64,000 nucleotides of DNA from UMGS1370 sp963557065. GTDB lineage: Bacteria; Bacillota; Clostridia; Lachnospirales; Lachnospiraceae. The translations under genes and the position numbers were made by a program. The DNA is taken from contig CAUWCT010000004.1 of the NCBI GenBank assembly GCA_963557065.1, positions 1-64,000 on the forward strand. Reading direction: 5' to 3'. The notes below the pieces were generated by a model. It saw nothing but the letters and a program-made list of their open reading frames with translations. It made no database searches and was not told the origin of the DNA. Positions within the stretch are counted from its first letter, which is position 1. Each line of letters starts with the position of its first letter. Shown here one piece after another: positions 52,223 through 60,753 of this stretch.

Positions 52223-52342
52223 TAATTTTTGTACGACAGCAAAATGAGGGTATGGCTGCGAAGATTTTCATTGCCCATCAAATAGCATTATGTTCAGATA
52301 GCAAATGAAAGAGGCTGTCGAATAGACAGCCCCCCTGTAACA
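52221..52342. repeat. 122-base direct repeat, copy 2
   Basis: Identical to 48374-48495. Begins at the right end of the IS30-like element and covers the last 49 bases of the hypothetical gene 52294-52914. Confidence 0.97.
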
Positions 52343-52914
52343 TAACTCTCCTTTATTTTGTCCCATATAGCTGAAAAATCAGAACCTGTCTGCTGCATCA
52401 GTTGAAACATGGCGGAAATCTTTTTTCTGTAATGATTTGTTTCCTCTTGTATATGATTCTCATTGTCAAGTATCCGGGCATACTCTTCCTCTCTGTTCTC
52501 AAACAGTTCATGAACCCCTATCAGGCCCTTTTGATCATAGATATCCCGTAAACCAAGCTGCTGAAAATTAGCGGCAAATTTTGATACATCTTCTCCAAAT
52601 GCCCGGTACTCTTTCAGATAATCGGAATTATGATTATAAAATTGCTCAATTAGCCCTGAATCTTGCCATTTATTGAAAGAGACCTGGTCCTGAACCTCTT
52701 TCCATGAGTCAAAGGACTGCAATTCCTTCTGGTTATTTTTATCCACCTTAAACCCGTATGCAAAAAAACGTTCTTCCGTCTTAGGTGCAGTCTCAAACGT
52801 ATCAACATCTGGTTTTGGTCTCACATTCGTCAACGACTTTAAACTGCTGTTATGCAAAGAAGATTTAAGATACGGGGGTTGAACAACTCCCAGTTTTGCA
52901 GCATCTATTTGCAT
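52294..52914 (-). CDS. Hypothetical protein whose 3' end lies in the direct repeat
   Basis: 206 residues from the ATG at 52914, which follows AGGAGG by 9 bases (frame opens 14 codons earlier). Mostly helical, charged and soluble: FDSWKEVQDQVSFNKWQDSG, YNHNSDYLKEYRAFGEDVSK, NREEEYARILDNENHIQEE. No family recognised. The last 15 codons (VTGGLSIRQPLSFAI) are encoded by repeat copy 2, including a terminator-like hairpin, so the natural C-terminus may have been replaced. Possible own promoter with TATAAA near 52960. Confidence 0.65.
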   Translation of the reverse strand: MQIDAAKLGVVQPPYLKSSLHNSSLKSLTNVRPKPDVDTFETAPKTEERFFAYGFKVDKNNQKELQSFDSWKEVQDQVSFNKWQDSGLIEQFYNHNSDYLKEYRAFGEDVSKFAANFQQLGLRDIYDQKGLIGVHELFENREEEYARILDNENHIQEETNHYRKKISAMFQLMQQTGSDFSAIWDKIKESYVTGGLSIRQPLSFAI

Positions 52915-53012
52915 AGAACATAACCTCCTGCCTTCTAAGCCAGATTCATGTAACATTTATAATATGGACCAGATTTTGTATAACATTAACAATTAGCACC
53001 AAAAAGAACTTC

Positions 53013-53921
53013 CTATGCCGGGTACTGACTGAGAAAGTATCCCAGCGCTCCGATAAGATTCGCATCATTATAATATTTACAGGTTACAACCTCTGGTTTT
53101 GGAATTGGAAACTTTGCAGTCGCATAAAATCCATCAACATTCCTTTGAATAGATTTTAGAAACAGCGGCTGCTTACTAATTCCTCCTCCAATGGCAAACC
53201 GTTCCGGATCATAGATTACCTGGAGATTCATAATCATAAAAGCAATATCTTTTGTAAACTTATCAAGAGCCCAAAGTACCTGCTCATCCCCCTCCTCTGC
53301 CCACTGAAATACGTGGTAGCTGGTGATTCCATCCGTACTTACGCCTTTTGCAGCCGCCGCCAGACTTACCAGACGGCGGTTTCCGTTTCTCAAAGCCCAG
53401 GAATCTTCTGCATGATCAAATTCCTGGCTCATCATCAGCCAGCTAAATTCTCCTGCTGCAAAATGTTTTCCCGAATGCACCTCTCCGTCCTTTACCAGGG
53501 CGCCTCCAATTCCAGTTCCAAAAACAATTACCACTGCATCCTGACAATCAGCCAGCGATCCCCAGGTAACCTCTGCAAGAGCTGCCGCTTTTGCATCGTT
53601 CATAACAGATACCGGCACTTTGCATCGTTTTCTCATACTGGCAGCCAGCGGAAGCAATTCTACATATTTTAAATTCCCTCCGTTTATGCAAATCCCCTGA
53701 TTACTGTCAATCATGCCTGGAACAGACATTGCAATACCTGAAATCTGCGGTTCCTTCTCCTTTACATTGTGAAAAATAGTTTCTAATGTGTCCAGATACG
53801 TTTCTACTCCATCATAGGGTGTAACTACACTGCCTCTGGCTGAAAACTGAAGCCTGCTGTCAAGTACAGCATATTTAATAGATGTACCTCCCACATCTAT
53901 ACACAGATATTTCTTTTCCAT
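53013..53921 (-). CDS. ROK-family sugar kinase
   Basis: 302 residues: ATP-binding CIDVGGTSIKYAVLD, GIAMSVPGM, VMNDAKAAALAEVTWG, FGTGIGGALVKDGEVHSGK and AIGGGISKQP. The ROK zinc motif CxCGxxGC is absent (the region after the GxGxG reads GEFSWLMMSQEFDH), as in BglK-type beta-glucoside kinases and some Firmicute glucokinases. Last gene of the cellobiose PTS operon; probably phosphorylates the glucose freed by the GH1 enzyme or a cellobiose product. Confidence 0.88.
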   Translation of the reverse strand: MEKKYLCIDVGGTSIKYAVLDSRLQFSARGSVVTPYDGVETYLDTLETIFHNVKEKEPQISGIAMSVPGMIDSNQGICINGGNLKYVELLPLAASMRKRCKVPVSVMNDAKAAALAEVTWGSLADCQDAVVIVFGTGIGGALVKDGEVHSGKHFAAGEFSWLMMSQEFDHAEDSWALRNGNRRLVSLAAAAKGVSTDGITSYHVFQWAEEGDEQVLWALDKFTKDIAFMIMNLQVIYDPERFAIGGGISKQPLFLKSIQRNVDGFYATAKFPIPKPEVVTCKYYNDANLIGALGYFLSQYPA

Positions 53922-53989
53922 ATATGATAGTTTCCCCTCTCAATCTATTTCAGCCAGCATCACACCAGATCTGTCTGTTTTCCTTCAGT

Positions 53990-55417
53990 TTAGTACACTT
54001 CTCCGTTTGTTTCAATCACTTTCTTATACCAGTCAAAAGAGGCCTTTTTGCTTCGGTGGAGATCACCGCTTCCGTCATTATGTTTATCGACATAGATAAA
54101 ACCGTATCGTTTATCCATCTCTCCTGTCCCTGCACTGACCAGATCTATACATCCCCATGGAGTATACCCCATCAAATTTACGCCATCCTCTTCTACAGCT
54201 TTTTTCATCTGTTCAATATGTTTTTGGAAATATTCGATTCGGTAATTATCCTGAATCGAACCATCCTCTTCCGTCTTATCATAAGCACCCAATCCATTTT
54301 CTACAATAAACAACGGTACCGGATACCGATCCGCAAACCAGTTCAGGGCATACCGCAGACCTACCGGATCTATCTGCCATCCCCAGTCATTTGCTTTTAC
54401 ATAGGAATTGCGGACGAAATCATTGCCTTCGCGGTAATCAAAACAGGGATTATCTTTTTTGTGTTCAATGCAGAACGTCATGTAATAACTAAATCCAATA
54501 TAATCTACTGTTCCCTCTTTCAAAACTTCCAGATCCTTTTTGGTCACATCCAATTCAAAATCTTTCCGTTTCCAGTACGCTGTAATATTGGCCGGATATG
54601 CGCCATGTACGTGAACATCTGTGTAATAGTAGCGTTTCTGCATAGCCTTTTCCGCCATCAGAACATCCTCCGGTCTGCAGGTTGCCGGATACACAGGACA
54701 CATGGCAATCATACAGCCAATCTGGAAATCCGGATTAATCTGGTGCCCCCGTCTCACTGCCTCAGCGCTTGCCACCAGTTCATAGTGTGCCGCCTGATAC
54801 ATCAGTTTTTCCGGATCTTCCCCTTTGTTTGGAATAATACCAGAGTTGGCAAACAGCATAAACCCTTCTTTAAAGCTTGCCTGATTGTTGATTTCGTTAA
54901 AGGTCATCCAATATTTCACCTTATCTTTATAACGTTCAAAACAGGTCACTGCAAAATGGACAAAAAAATCTATCAGCCTGCGGTCTCTCCATCCCCCATA
55001 TTCTTTGACCAGGTGAAGAGGCATTTCAAAGTGGCTTAAAGTAATAACCAGTTCGATACCATATTTATGACACTCATCAAATAAATCATCATAAAATTTC
55101 AGTCCGTCCTCATTTGGTTCTGTCTCATCGCCTTTTGGAAAAATACGGGTCCAGGCAATACTGGTGCGAAAACATTTAAATCCCATTTCTGCGAACAGGC
55201 GAATATCCTCTTTATAATGATGGTAGAAGTCAATCGCTTCATGATTAGGATAATTTTCTCCTTCTATAATGCCATCTGTTATCCGTCTTCTTGTTACTCG
55301 ATCTCCAGCAGTGGTCACATCCATAATACTTAAGCCTTTCCCACCTTCTTTATATGCGCCCTCTAACTGGTGGGCGGCTACTGCACCGCCCCAAAGGAAA
55401 TCCTTTCTAAATGCCAT
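53990..55417 (-). CDS. bglA: 6-phospho-beta-glucosidase, GH1
   Basis: Cleaves the phosphorylated disaccharide delivered by the PTS into glucose and glucose-6-phosphate. 475 residues, (beta/alpha)8 barrel: DFLWGGAVAAHQLEGAYKEGGKG at the start (two parts), acid/base Glu in WMTFNEINNQ, nucleophile Glu in LFIVENGLGAYDK, and the phosphate-binding SAGTGEMDKRYGFIYVDKHN near the C-terminus (two parts). AAGGAGG precedes the ATG. Lies 32 bases after the EIIC gene. Confidence 0.94.
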   Translation of the reverse strand: MAFRKDFLWGGAVAAHQLEGAYKEGGKGLSIMDVTTAGDRVTRRRITDGIIEGENYPNHEAIDFYHHYKEDIRLFAEMGFKCFRTSIAWTRIFPKGDETEPNEDGLKFYDDLFDECHKYGIELVITLSHFEMPLHLVKEYGGWRDRRLIDFFVHFAVTCFERYKDKVKYWMTFNEINNQASFKEGFMLFANSGIIPNKGEDPEKLMYQAAHYELVASAEAVRRGHQINPDFQIGCMIAMCPVYPATCRPEDVLMAEKAMQKRYYYTDVHVHGAYPANITAYWKRKDFELDVTKKDLEVLKEGTVDYIGFSYYMTFCIEHKKDNPCFDYREGNDFVRNSYVKANDWGWQIDPVGLRYALNWFADRYPVPLFIVENGLGAYDKTEEDGSIQDNYRIEYFQKHIEQMKKAVEEDGVNLMGYTPWGCIDLVSAGTGEMDKRYGFIYVDKHNDGSGDLHRSKKASFDWYKKVIETNGEVY

Positions 55418-55449
55418 AATAATCTTCCTCCTTTTCAGTCAACAGAAAA

Positions 55450-56766
55450 TCAGCTTTCCTGTGCCATATTAATCTTTGCCGCCGCTTTTACAAAAGGCAG
55501 ATAAATCAGGGTACTTACCGCCACACACAAAAGGCCAATTACCAGTGAAAGCGCATTCGTCCCGCCGGAAGCCAGGAATGGGATTAAAAATCCTGGTGTT
55601 GTCCATCCCACATCTACAGTTGCCGGAGGAATAATCTGGAATACCATTGTGCACAAATATCCAATAATATTGCAGACAACCGGTGACAGCATAAACGGAA
55701 TCGCATAAATCGGGTTCATAACAATAGGCAAACCGAACATCAGAGGTTCATTGATATTAAACAGGCCCGGCGCCAGCGCCAGTTTACCGATGGTATACTG
55801 GGTTTTGTCTTTTCTTGCCACAAGAAAAATTGCAATGATCAAGCCCAGAGTTGCACCGGAACCGCCAGTATTTCCAAATGCATCGTTAATAGACATCCAT
55901 GTAATCGGAAAATCCGTTCCGATGGTAGTTCCATTTGCTCCGAAAAAGGCCAGGTTGGCAATATTTGCTTCACCAAACATAACTGTGCGGACTGCATTTA
56001 GAGTGTTTGGTCCATGAATTCCCAGAATCCACAAAAATTGCTGTGCCAGCGCAAACAAAAGAATTGTTACAATATTCCCTCCCAGATTTGAGAAAGGTTT
56101 CTGAATCATATTGTAGATTACATACTGGATACCGCCTTCTGCAATCTTGTTTAAAAAGAAATTAACAACTGCGGCAACCACAAAAATCAGAATAATTGGA
56201 ATTACCAGATTAAACGATCTGGCTACCGCAGGCGGTACTGTATCCGGCATTTTAATACAAAGTTTTTTATTTTTCGCCATCTCAGGCAAAAACTCGCCTA
56301 CTAAAAGTCCTACAATCAAGGCTACAAAAAGTCCCTGAGCGCCCATAAACGTCATAGGCAGAGCACCATCCACATAAGGCGGATAAATAATAAAGTACGT
56401 GCCCACTGCACAGATCGATGTCAAAAGCGCATCGCCTCCCTTTGTTTCCGCCAGCTTATATGCACAGAGAAACGTAATCAGCAGCGACATAATATTCGTT
56501 GTCCCATTCAAAATCGGTGTGAAAATCTGCTGGTAATCAGCCAGATTGGGAATCAGAGTACCCAGATGCAAAATCTTTGCCACAAAACCATCTGGCGAAA
56601 GCACTGCATAATTAATCAGAACAATAATAGAACCTGCCAGTGTAAGGGGAAACGCAAATGTAAATGCATCACGCACTGCTGCTACATGGCGCTGTGAATT
56701 CAGCTTTGCTGCAAGGGGAACCAGCGTAGCATCCATTTTTTCCTGTATTTTTTCCATAAATCCCAT
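55450..56766 (-). CDS. celB: PTS cellobiose/lactose-family EIIC
   Basis: 438-residue permease of the Lac/cellobiose family with about 10 membrane segments; FTFAFPLTLAGSIIVLINYA at the start, WILGIHGPNTLNAVRTVMFGE, the INEPLMFGLPIVMNPIYAIPF signature (two parts) and TTPGFLIPFLASGG. Start at 56766 follows GGAGAGAG; the frame opens 12 codons earlier. The 70-base gap to the EIIB gene is the largest between the PTS subunits. Confidence 0.93.
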   Translation of the reverse strand: MGFMEKIQEKMDATLVPLAAKLNSQRHVAAVRDAFTFAFPLTLAGSIIVLINYAVLSPDGFVAKILHLGTLIPNLADYQQIFTPILNGTTNIMSLLITFLCAYKLAETKGGDALLTSICAVGTYFIIYPPYVDGALPMTFMGAQGLFVALIVGLLVGEFLPEMAKNKKLCIKMPDTVPPAVARSFNLVIPIILIFVVAAVVNFFLNKIAEGGIQYVIYNMIQKPFSNLGGNIVTILLFALAQQFLWILGIHGPNTLNAVRTVMFGEANIANLAFFGANGTTIGTDFPITWMSINDAFGNTGGSGATLGLIIAIFLVARKDKTQYTIGKLALAPGLFNINEPLMFGLPIVMNPIYAIPFMLSPVVCNIIGYLCTMVFQIIPPATVDVGWTTPGFLIPFLASGGTNALSLVIGLLCVAVSTLIYLPFVKAAAKINMAQES

Positions 56767-56836
56767 GGTATCTCTCTCCGTTCTTATTAAATTTTCAGGC
56801 ACAGGATTTGGCCTTTTGCTGCCTTTGTTTTCTGCA

Positions 56837-57148
56837 TTACTGTCTGCCGGCCAGCTTCAGTGCAAAATTAAGAACATTCTTTCCGTTCATAGTGCCATAA
56901 TCCATCATAGGAATCACATCAACCGCCACATTTTTAGGCCCGCAGATTTTCTTTGCTTCTGCCAGTTTATAGCGAACCTGAGGCCCTAAAAGCGCCACAT
57001 CAATCCCATTTGTTTCTTTATCCATATTGGCCTCCGGAGCTGCCTCAATATCTGCCTCAAGTCCCATTTCCTTTGCCGCGTCTCTCATCTTATTTACCAT
57101 CAAACTGGTTGACATACCTGCTGCACAAAATAATCTCACCACAAACAT
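56837..57148 (-). CDS. celA: PTS cellobiose-family EIIB
   Basis: 103 residues with the phosphocysteine loop LFCAAGMSTSLMVNKM at the N-terminus, then LLGPQVRYKLAEAKKICGPK and a short MDYGTMNGKNVLNFAL tail, standard for the Lac/Cel EIIB family. Receives phosphate from EIIA, 17 bases upstream, and passes it to the sugar bound in EIIC. Confidence 0.95.
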   Translation of the reverse strand: MFVVRLFCAAGMSTSLMVNKMRDAAKEMGLEADIEAAPEANMDKETNGIDVALLGPQVRYKLAEAKKICGPKNVAVDVIPMMDYGTMNGKNVLNFALKLAGRQ

Positions 57149-57165
57149 TTTATTTCCTCCTAAAC

Positions 57166-57495
57166 TTAGCTGATTTTGTTTTTGTTTATACTCTTATACA
57201 CATCAATAAATTCTGCTGCCAGATCAATAATGACCATTGCAGTCATCAAATGATCCTGTCCATGGCACATAATAAGAGAAGTCTCTACCTCTTCTCCTGC
57301 TGCCTCCTTGCTTACCAGTTCTGTCTGAAATTCGTGGGCTTTTAAAATCGCCTTCTGTGAATTTTCAAGCATATTCTCTGCTTCCTGAAAATTTCTTTTT
57401 TTCGCCAGTTGAATTGCTTCCATTGCCAGGCTTCTGGCATTTCCGCTGTTGACTACCAGTTCCATAATCACTTTCTCTGTCATTGACTCTTTCAC
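57166..57495 (-). CDS. celC: PTS cellobiose-family EIIA
   Basis: 109 residues, all-helical trimeric EIIA. Phosphorylated histidine in SLIMCHGQDHLMTAMVI, and a typical VNSGNARSLAMEAIQLAKKRNF front part. The start is GTG, 6 bases after AGGAGGG; an internal ATG four codons later is the alternative. First gene of the operon. Confidence 0.94.
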   Translation of the reverse strand: MKESMTEKVIMELVVNSGNARSLAMEAIQLAKKRNFQEAENMLENSQKAILKAHEFQTELVSKEAAGEEVETSLIMCHGQDHLMTAMVIIDLAAEFIDVYKSINKNKIS

Positions 57496-57547
57496 TGCAT
57501 ACCCTCCTGTCTCTGTTATAACGAATTGTTATCTGTCCTGTGAAGTC

Positions 57548-57583
57548 AGTATAGTGGGTAAAACTATTTATGCCAATAGTTTT
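57548..57583 (-). promoter_or_regulatory. Cellobiose operon promoter with overlapping palindromic operator
   Basis: Minus strand TTGGCA (57571-57576), 17 bases, TATACT (57548-57553). AAAACTAT (57560-57567) / ATAGTTTT (57576-57583) forms an 8-base inverted repeat across the -35 box and spacer, the likely site of the adjacent RpiR protein. Confidence 0.75.
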
Positions 57584-57628
57584 GAGACTGAATAAAACAA
57601 ATACATCCAAATATAATTTTTCACAAAC

Positions 57629-57675
57629 AAAAAACAGTGCGTTACATCTTATTGTGTAATCTGCACTGTTTTTCG
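57629..57675. terminator. Terminator between the RpiR gene and the cellobiose operon
   Basis: AAACAGTGC (57632-57640) pairs with GCACTGTTT (57663-57671), with A and T tracts on both sides. Serves the RpiR gene on the minus strand. Confidence 0.85.
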
Positions 57676-57696
57676 CTTTATTTTTATCAATTATTA

Positions 57697-58461
57697 CTAT
57701 AATTCCTGTCCCTTGTTTTTTGCTGTTACCAGTTCTCTCTTTCTTCCGCACAATCTACGCCCCAAAGTTTCCAGTGTAAACAAAACCGGAATCTGGGAGG
57801 TCAGGTCAAAATGCTCATCAAGCCTCAAAACAGGAATATAATATGCAATATTACAGTCACTCATATTGGCAAGCGGACAGTTTGCGCTGTCAGTAATGGA
57901 AATCAAAGAAGAACCTCTGGCTTTTAGCTGGCTGGCCAGTATCAATGTCTGTTCTGTGGTTCCTGATACAGAAAGGGCAATTACAGTAATCCTGCCGCTT
58001 TCCTCACAAAAAATCGGAGTAAACGGGTCATCAATACACATGGATAGACAACCTGCATTATTAAAATATCTAGCCCCGTATTTTCCAAGAACTGCTGATG
58101 AGCCAACCCCAATAAATACTACAATATCTGATCTGTCCAGAATATCCAGAGCCTTTTGGATGGAATTCTGATAAGCCTCCCCTTCTGCCCTCTGGAAAAA
58201 TTCCGTCATAGCACTGATGTCCAGATCCGGCTGTTGGTTTTTCTGTTCCAAAAGTTCCTGCTTCAGTCTCAGCTTAAACTCAGAATACCCTTCGCATCCC
58301 ACTTTTTTGCAGAAACGAAGCACTGTTGTTGTAGAAACATGGGCCCCGTCAGCAAGTTCCCGGATTTTCATGTACACAACTTTTTCTTTGTTGCTGAGAA
58401 TATAATTGTAAACAGACATTTCAAGTTCATTAAAGGAACTGATTTCTTGATGGCTGAACAT
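57697..58461 (-). CDS. MurR/RpiR-family transcriptional regulator (cellobiose operon)
   Basis: 254 residues: HTH domain (about 1-75; VVYMKIRELADGAHVSTTTVLRFCKKVG, here split by DGAH) and SIS domain (about 100-235; VVFIGVGSSAVLGKYGARYF, ALSVSGTTEQTLILAS). Lies directly upstream of the cellobiose PTS genes in the same direction but separated from them by a terminator and a new promoter. Probably binds phosphorylated cellobiose or glucose-6-phosphate and controls that promoter. Confidence 0.9.
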   Translation of the reverse strand: MFSHQEISSFNELEMSVYNYILSNKEKVVYMKIRELADGAHVSTTTVLRFCKKVGCEGYSEFKLRLKQELLEQKNQQPDLDISAMTEFFQRAEGEAYQNSIQKALDILDRSDIVVFIGVGSSAVLGKYGARYFNNAGCLSMCIDDPFTPIFCEESGRITVIALSVSGTTEQTLILASQLKARGSSLISITDSANCPLANMSDCNIAYYIPVLRLDEHFDLTSQIPVLFTLETLGRRLCGRKRELVTAKNKGQEL

Positions 58462-58509
58462 GGTTTTCTCCCCCTGGGAAGAATTATCCTTTTTAGGGTA
58501 TTATCTGAT

Positions 58510-59682
58510 CTATTTACTTCTGTACTGATCTAAAAACCGGTTAATCCGTCCGGTAGGATTTAACAGTTCGCTTAAAGATGCATCATGGTTGAGATTATCA
58601 ATAATCAGGGCAATGTACTTGCTCATATCTACGTCAATATAGTATGGTCTCTGCAGCAGATCCGGAGTCTGATATACCAAGTTGGTGGTAAGAATCCTGT
58701 CGATCAGGCCATTTTCATAGTATTCATCAAACTTGGCCAGGCCGTTGGTAAACAGACCAAAGGTAGCACAGATAAATACTTTTCTTGCCTTTCTCATCTT
58801 TAATTCTTTGGCAACATCCAGCATGCTTTCTCCTGAAGAAATCATGTCGTCAATAATCAGAACGTCTTTGCCCTCTACATCGCTTCCCAAAAATTCGTGG
58901 GCCACAATGGGGTTGCGGCCATTTACAATCTTGGTATAATCTCTGCGCTTATAGAACATACCCATATCCAGGCCCAATACGTTGGCAAAATAAACAGCCC
59001 GTCCCATACCGCCTTCATCAGGACTGATTACCATCATATGGTCGCTGTCAATCTCCAGATTCGGCTCATTCTTTAACAGATGCTTGATAAACTGGTAAAT
59101 CGGCTGTACTGTCTCAAATCCTCTGAATGGAATCGCATTCTGCACGCGGGGATCATGAGCGTCAAATGTAATAATATTCTCTACGCCCATATGAACCAGT
59201 TCCTGAAGCGCCAGAGCACAGTCCAAAGATTCTCTGCTGGAACGCTTATGCTGACGGCTCTCATAAAGGAACGGCATAATTACATTGATTCTGCGCGCCT
59301 TTCCGGCTGCAGCGGCAATCACACGCTTTAAATCCTGAAAATGATCATCCGGAGACATATGGTTGGTCATTCCGCACAAAGAATAGGTCAGGCTATAGTT
59401 GCACACATCCACCATCAGATATAAGTCGTCACCGCGAATCGAAGCCTCCAGAGTTCCCTTTCCCTCACCGGAACCAAATCGGGGAGTTTTAGCCCCTATA
59501 ATATAAGAATCTCTCTGATAACCGGAAAATGCAATAGTATGCTTGTGCTCGCTTTCCCGTTCTCTTCTCCAGTCTACCAGATACTTGTCAACCTTTTCTC
59601 CCAGAGCCGCACAGCTCTTTAACGGAATTAATCCCAGCGGTCCAACCGGAATGGTCTCAATAATCTTCTCTTCGTACAGCAT
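58510..59682 (-). CDS. prs: Ribose-phosphate pyrophosphokinase
   Basis: Makes PRPP from ribose-5-phosphate and ATP. 390 residues, longer than the usual ~315 because of an N-terminal extension common in Clostridia. PRPP-binding loop DVLIIDDMISSGESML, catalytic flexible-loop region SRQHKRSSRES and FDAHDPRVQNAIPF are present. The ATG at 59682 is chosen since GGAGG lies 5 bases before it; another ATG is 4 codons earlier with no ribosome site. Has its own promoter inside the end of the dnaC-like gene. Confidence 0.92.
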   Translation of the reverse strand: MLYEEKIIETIPVGPLGLIPLKSCAALGEKVDKYLVDWRRERESEHKHTIAFSGYQRDSYIIGAKTPRFGSGEGKGTLEASIRGDDLYLMVDVCNYSLTYSLCGMTNHMSPDDHFQDLKRVIAAAAGKARRINVIMPFLYESRQHKRSSRESLDCALALQELVHMGVENIITFDAHDPRVQNAIPFRGFETVQPIYQFIKHLLKNEPNLEIDSDHMMVISPDEGGMGRAVYFANVLGLDMGMFYKRRDYTKIVNGRNPIVAHEFLGSDVEGKDVLIIDDMISSGESMLDVAKELKMRKARKVFICATFGLFTNGLAKFDEYYENGLIDRILTTNLVYQTPDLLQRPYYIDVDMSKYIALIIDNLNHDASLSELLNPTGRINRFLDQYRSK

Positions 59683-59730
59683 TTCGTCCTCCATCTATAG
59701 TTATAAGTTCATATGATAATAAGCAATTCT

Positions 59731-59759
59731 TTTATAACATTCTCCCAGGCAATAGTCAA
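59731..59759 (-). promoter_or_regulatory. Promoter of prs
   Basis: Minus strand TTGACT (59754-59759), 17 bases, TATAAA (59731-59736). The -35 overlaps the stop of the dnaC-like gene. Confidence 0.75.
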
Positions 59760-60745
59760 CCCCCCAGAAGTTTTCGCCTGCGCAAATCTTCCCCATACAA
59801 GGGAATAATCCGATATCCGCTGATGATCCGCGACGTTACCCGATCTGTATAATTATCCCGCAGCATATTCAGAGATAAATTGGTGGAGATAATGGTCGAT
59901 CTGTGGTTGGAAAGCCGGTCATTGATACAGTAAAACAACTGAGAAGAAGTAAAACTGTTGTTGACCTCTGTCCCCAAATCATCAATAATCAGCAGATCAC
60001 ATTCTAAAATAGACTGATAGGTATCCCGAATTTCTTCTTCACTTCTGGATTCAAACCGGTTTTTGGAAAATACTTCAAACAGATCATTGGCTGACAAATA
60101 CAAAACCGAGTAGTAATGATCCATCACTTCTTTTGCAATACAGTTGCTGAGAAACGTCTTCCCTACACCTGTATTGCCGGTAAAAAGAATGTTTCCCCCA
60201 TCTGTTCCAAAATTACGGGCAAACTCCATACACTGTTCTTTTACCCGTCTCATATACTGGGCGGCCGTCATTCCCACCTCCGACAGCACATGGGTATTGT
60301 CAAAACAGTCATATGAAAATGCGGCAAAATTTTCCCTGCTCACAATATCGTCAATATTGGACTGAGCGTAAAGCAGCTTCATCTGCGCCCGCCTGAAACA
60401 GTGGCACTTTTTCCCGTCCACATATCCGGTATCCCGGCAGTCCGGGCAGGTGTAGCGAATCTCCATATAGCCCTCCGGGTAACCGTATGCGGTTAAAAGA
60501 GCATTTCTCTGTTCGCCAAGTTCTGCAATCTCCTTTTTCAGACGCTTTTTTGCTTCTGCATCTCCTGCCAAAAGCTGTCTGGCCCGCTCCAGCGCTTTTG
60601 TCCCCACTGCATTGTCAATCTCCTTTACAGCCGGAATCTTCTCATAAATCTCTTCTACCCGTTTTTCCTGCTCATGGCGCTGCTCCATGCGGCGTCTTTC
60701 ATAATCCCGCATAATGCTGTTGTATTGAGAATTGCTTAGTGCCAT
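59756..60745 (-). CDS. dnaC: DnaC/DnaI-type replicative helicase loader
   Basis: AAA+ ATPase that helps load the replicative helicase. 329 residues: a helical N-terminal part, a zinc-binding cluster CPDCRDTGYVDGKKCHC (about 118-134), then Walker A FTGNTGVGKTFLSN, Walker B LLIIDDLGTE and sensor ISTNLSLNMLRD. AGGAGG precedes the ATG. Eight bases after the DnaD-like gene, so the two form one operon for primosome assembly. Confidence 0.92.
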   Translation of the reverse strand: MALSNSQYNSIMRDYERRRMEQRHEQEKRVEEIYEKIPAVKEIDNAVGTKALERARQLLAGDAEAKKRLKKEIAELGEQRNALLTAYGYPEGYMEIRYTCPDCRDTGYVDGKKCHCFRRAQMKLLYAQSNIDDIVSRENFAAFSYDCFDNTHVLSEVGMTAAQYMRRVKEQCMEFARNFGTDGGNILFTGNTGVGKTFLSNCIAKEVMDHYYSVLYLSANDLFEVFSKNRFESRSEEEIRDTYQSILECDLLIIDDLGTEVNNSFTSSQLFYCINDRLSNHRSTIISTNLSLNMLRDNYTDRVTSRIISGYRIIPLYGEDLRRRKLLGG

Positions 60746-60753
60746 ATGCCCTC

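Noticed and set aside
53882..55039. 385-codon plus-strand frame opposite the GH1 gene
   Set aside because: Antisense shadow of a clear 6-phospho-beta-glucosidase; no family likeness.
57365..57751. 128-codon minus-strand frame overlapping the EIIA gene and the terminator
   Set aside because: It is a shadow of the EIIA gene and runs through a promoter, operator and terminator; composition is not protein-like.
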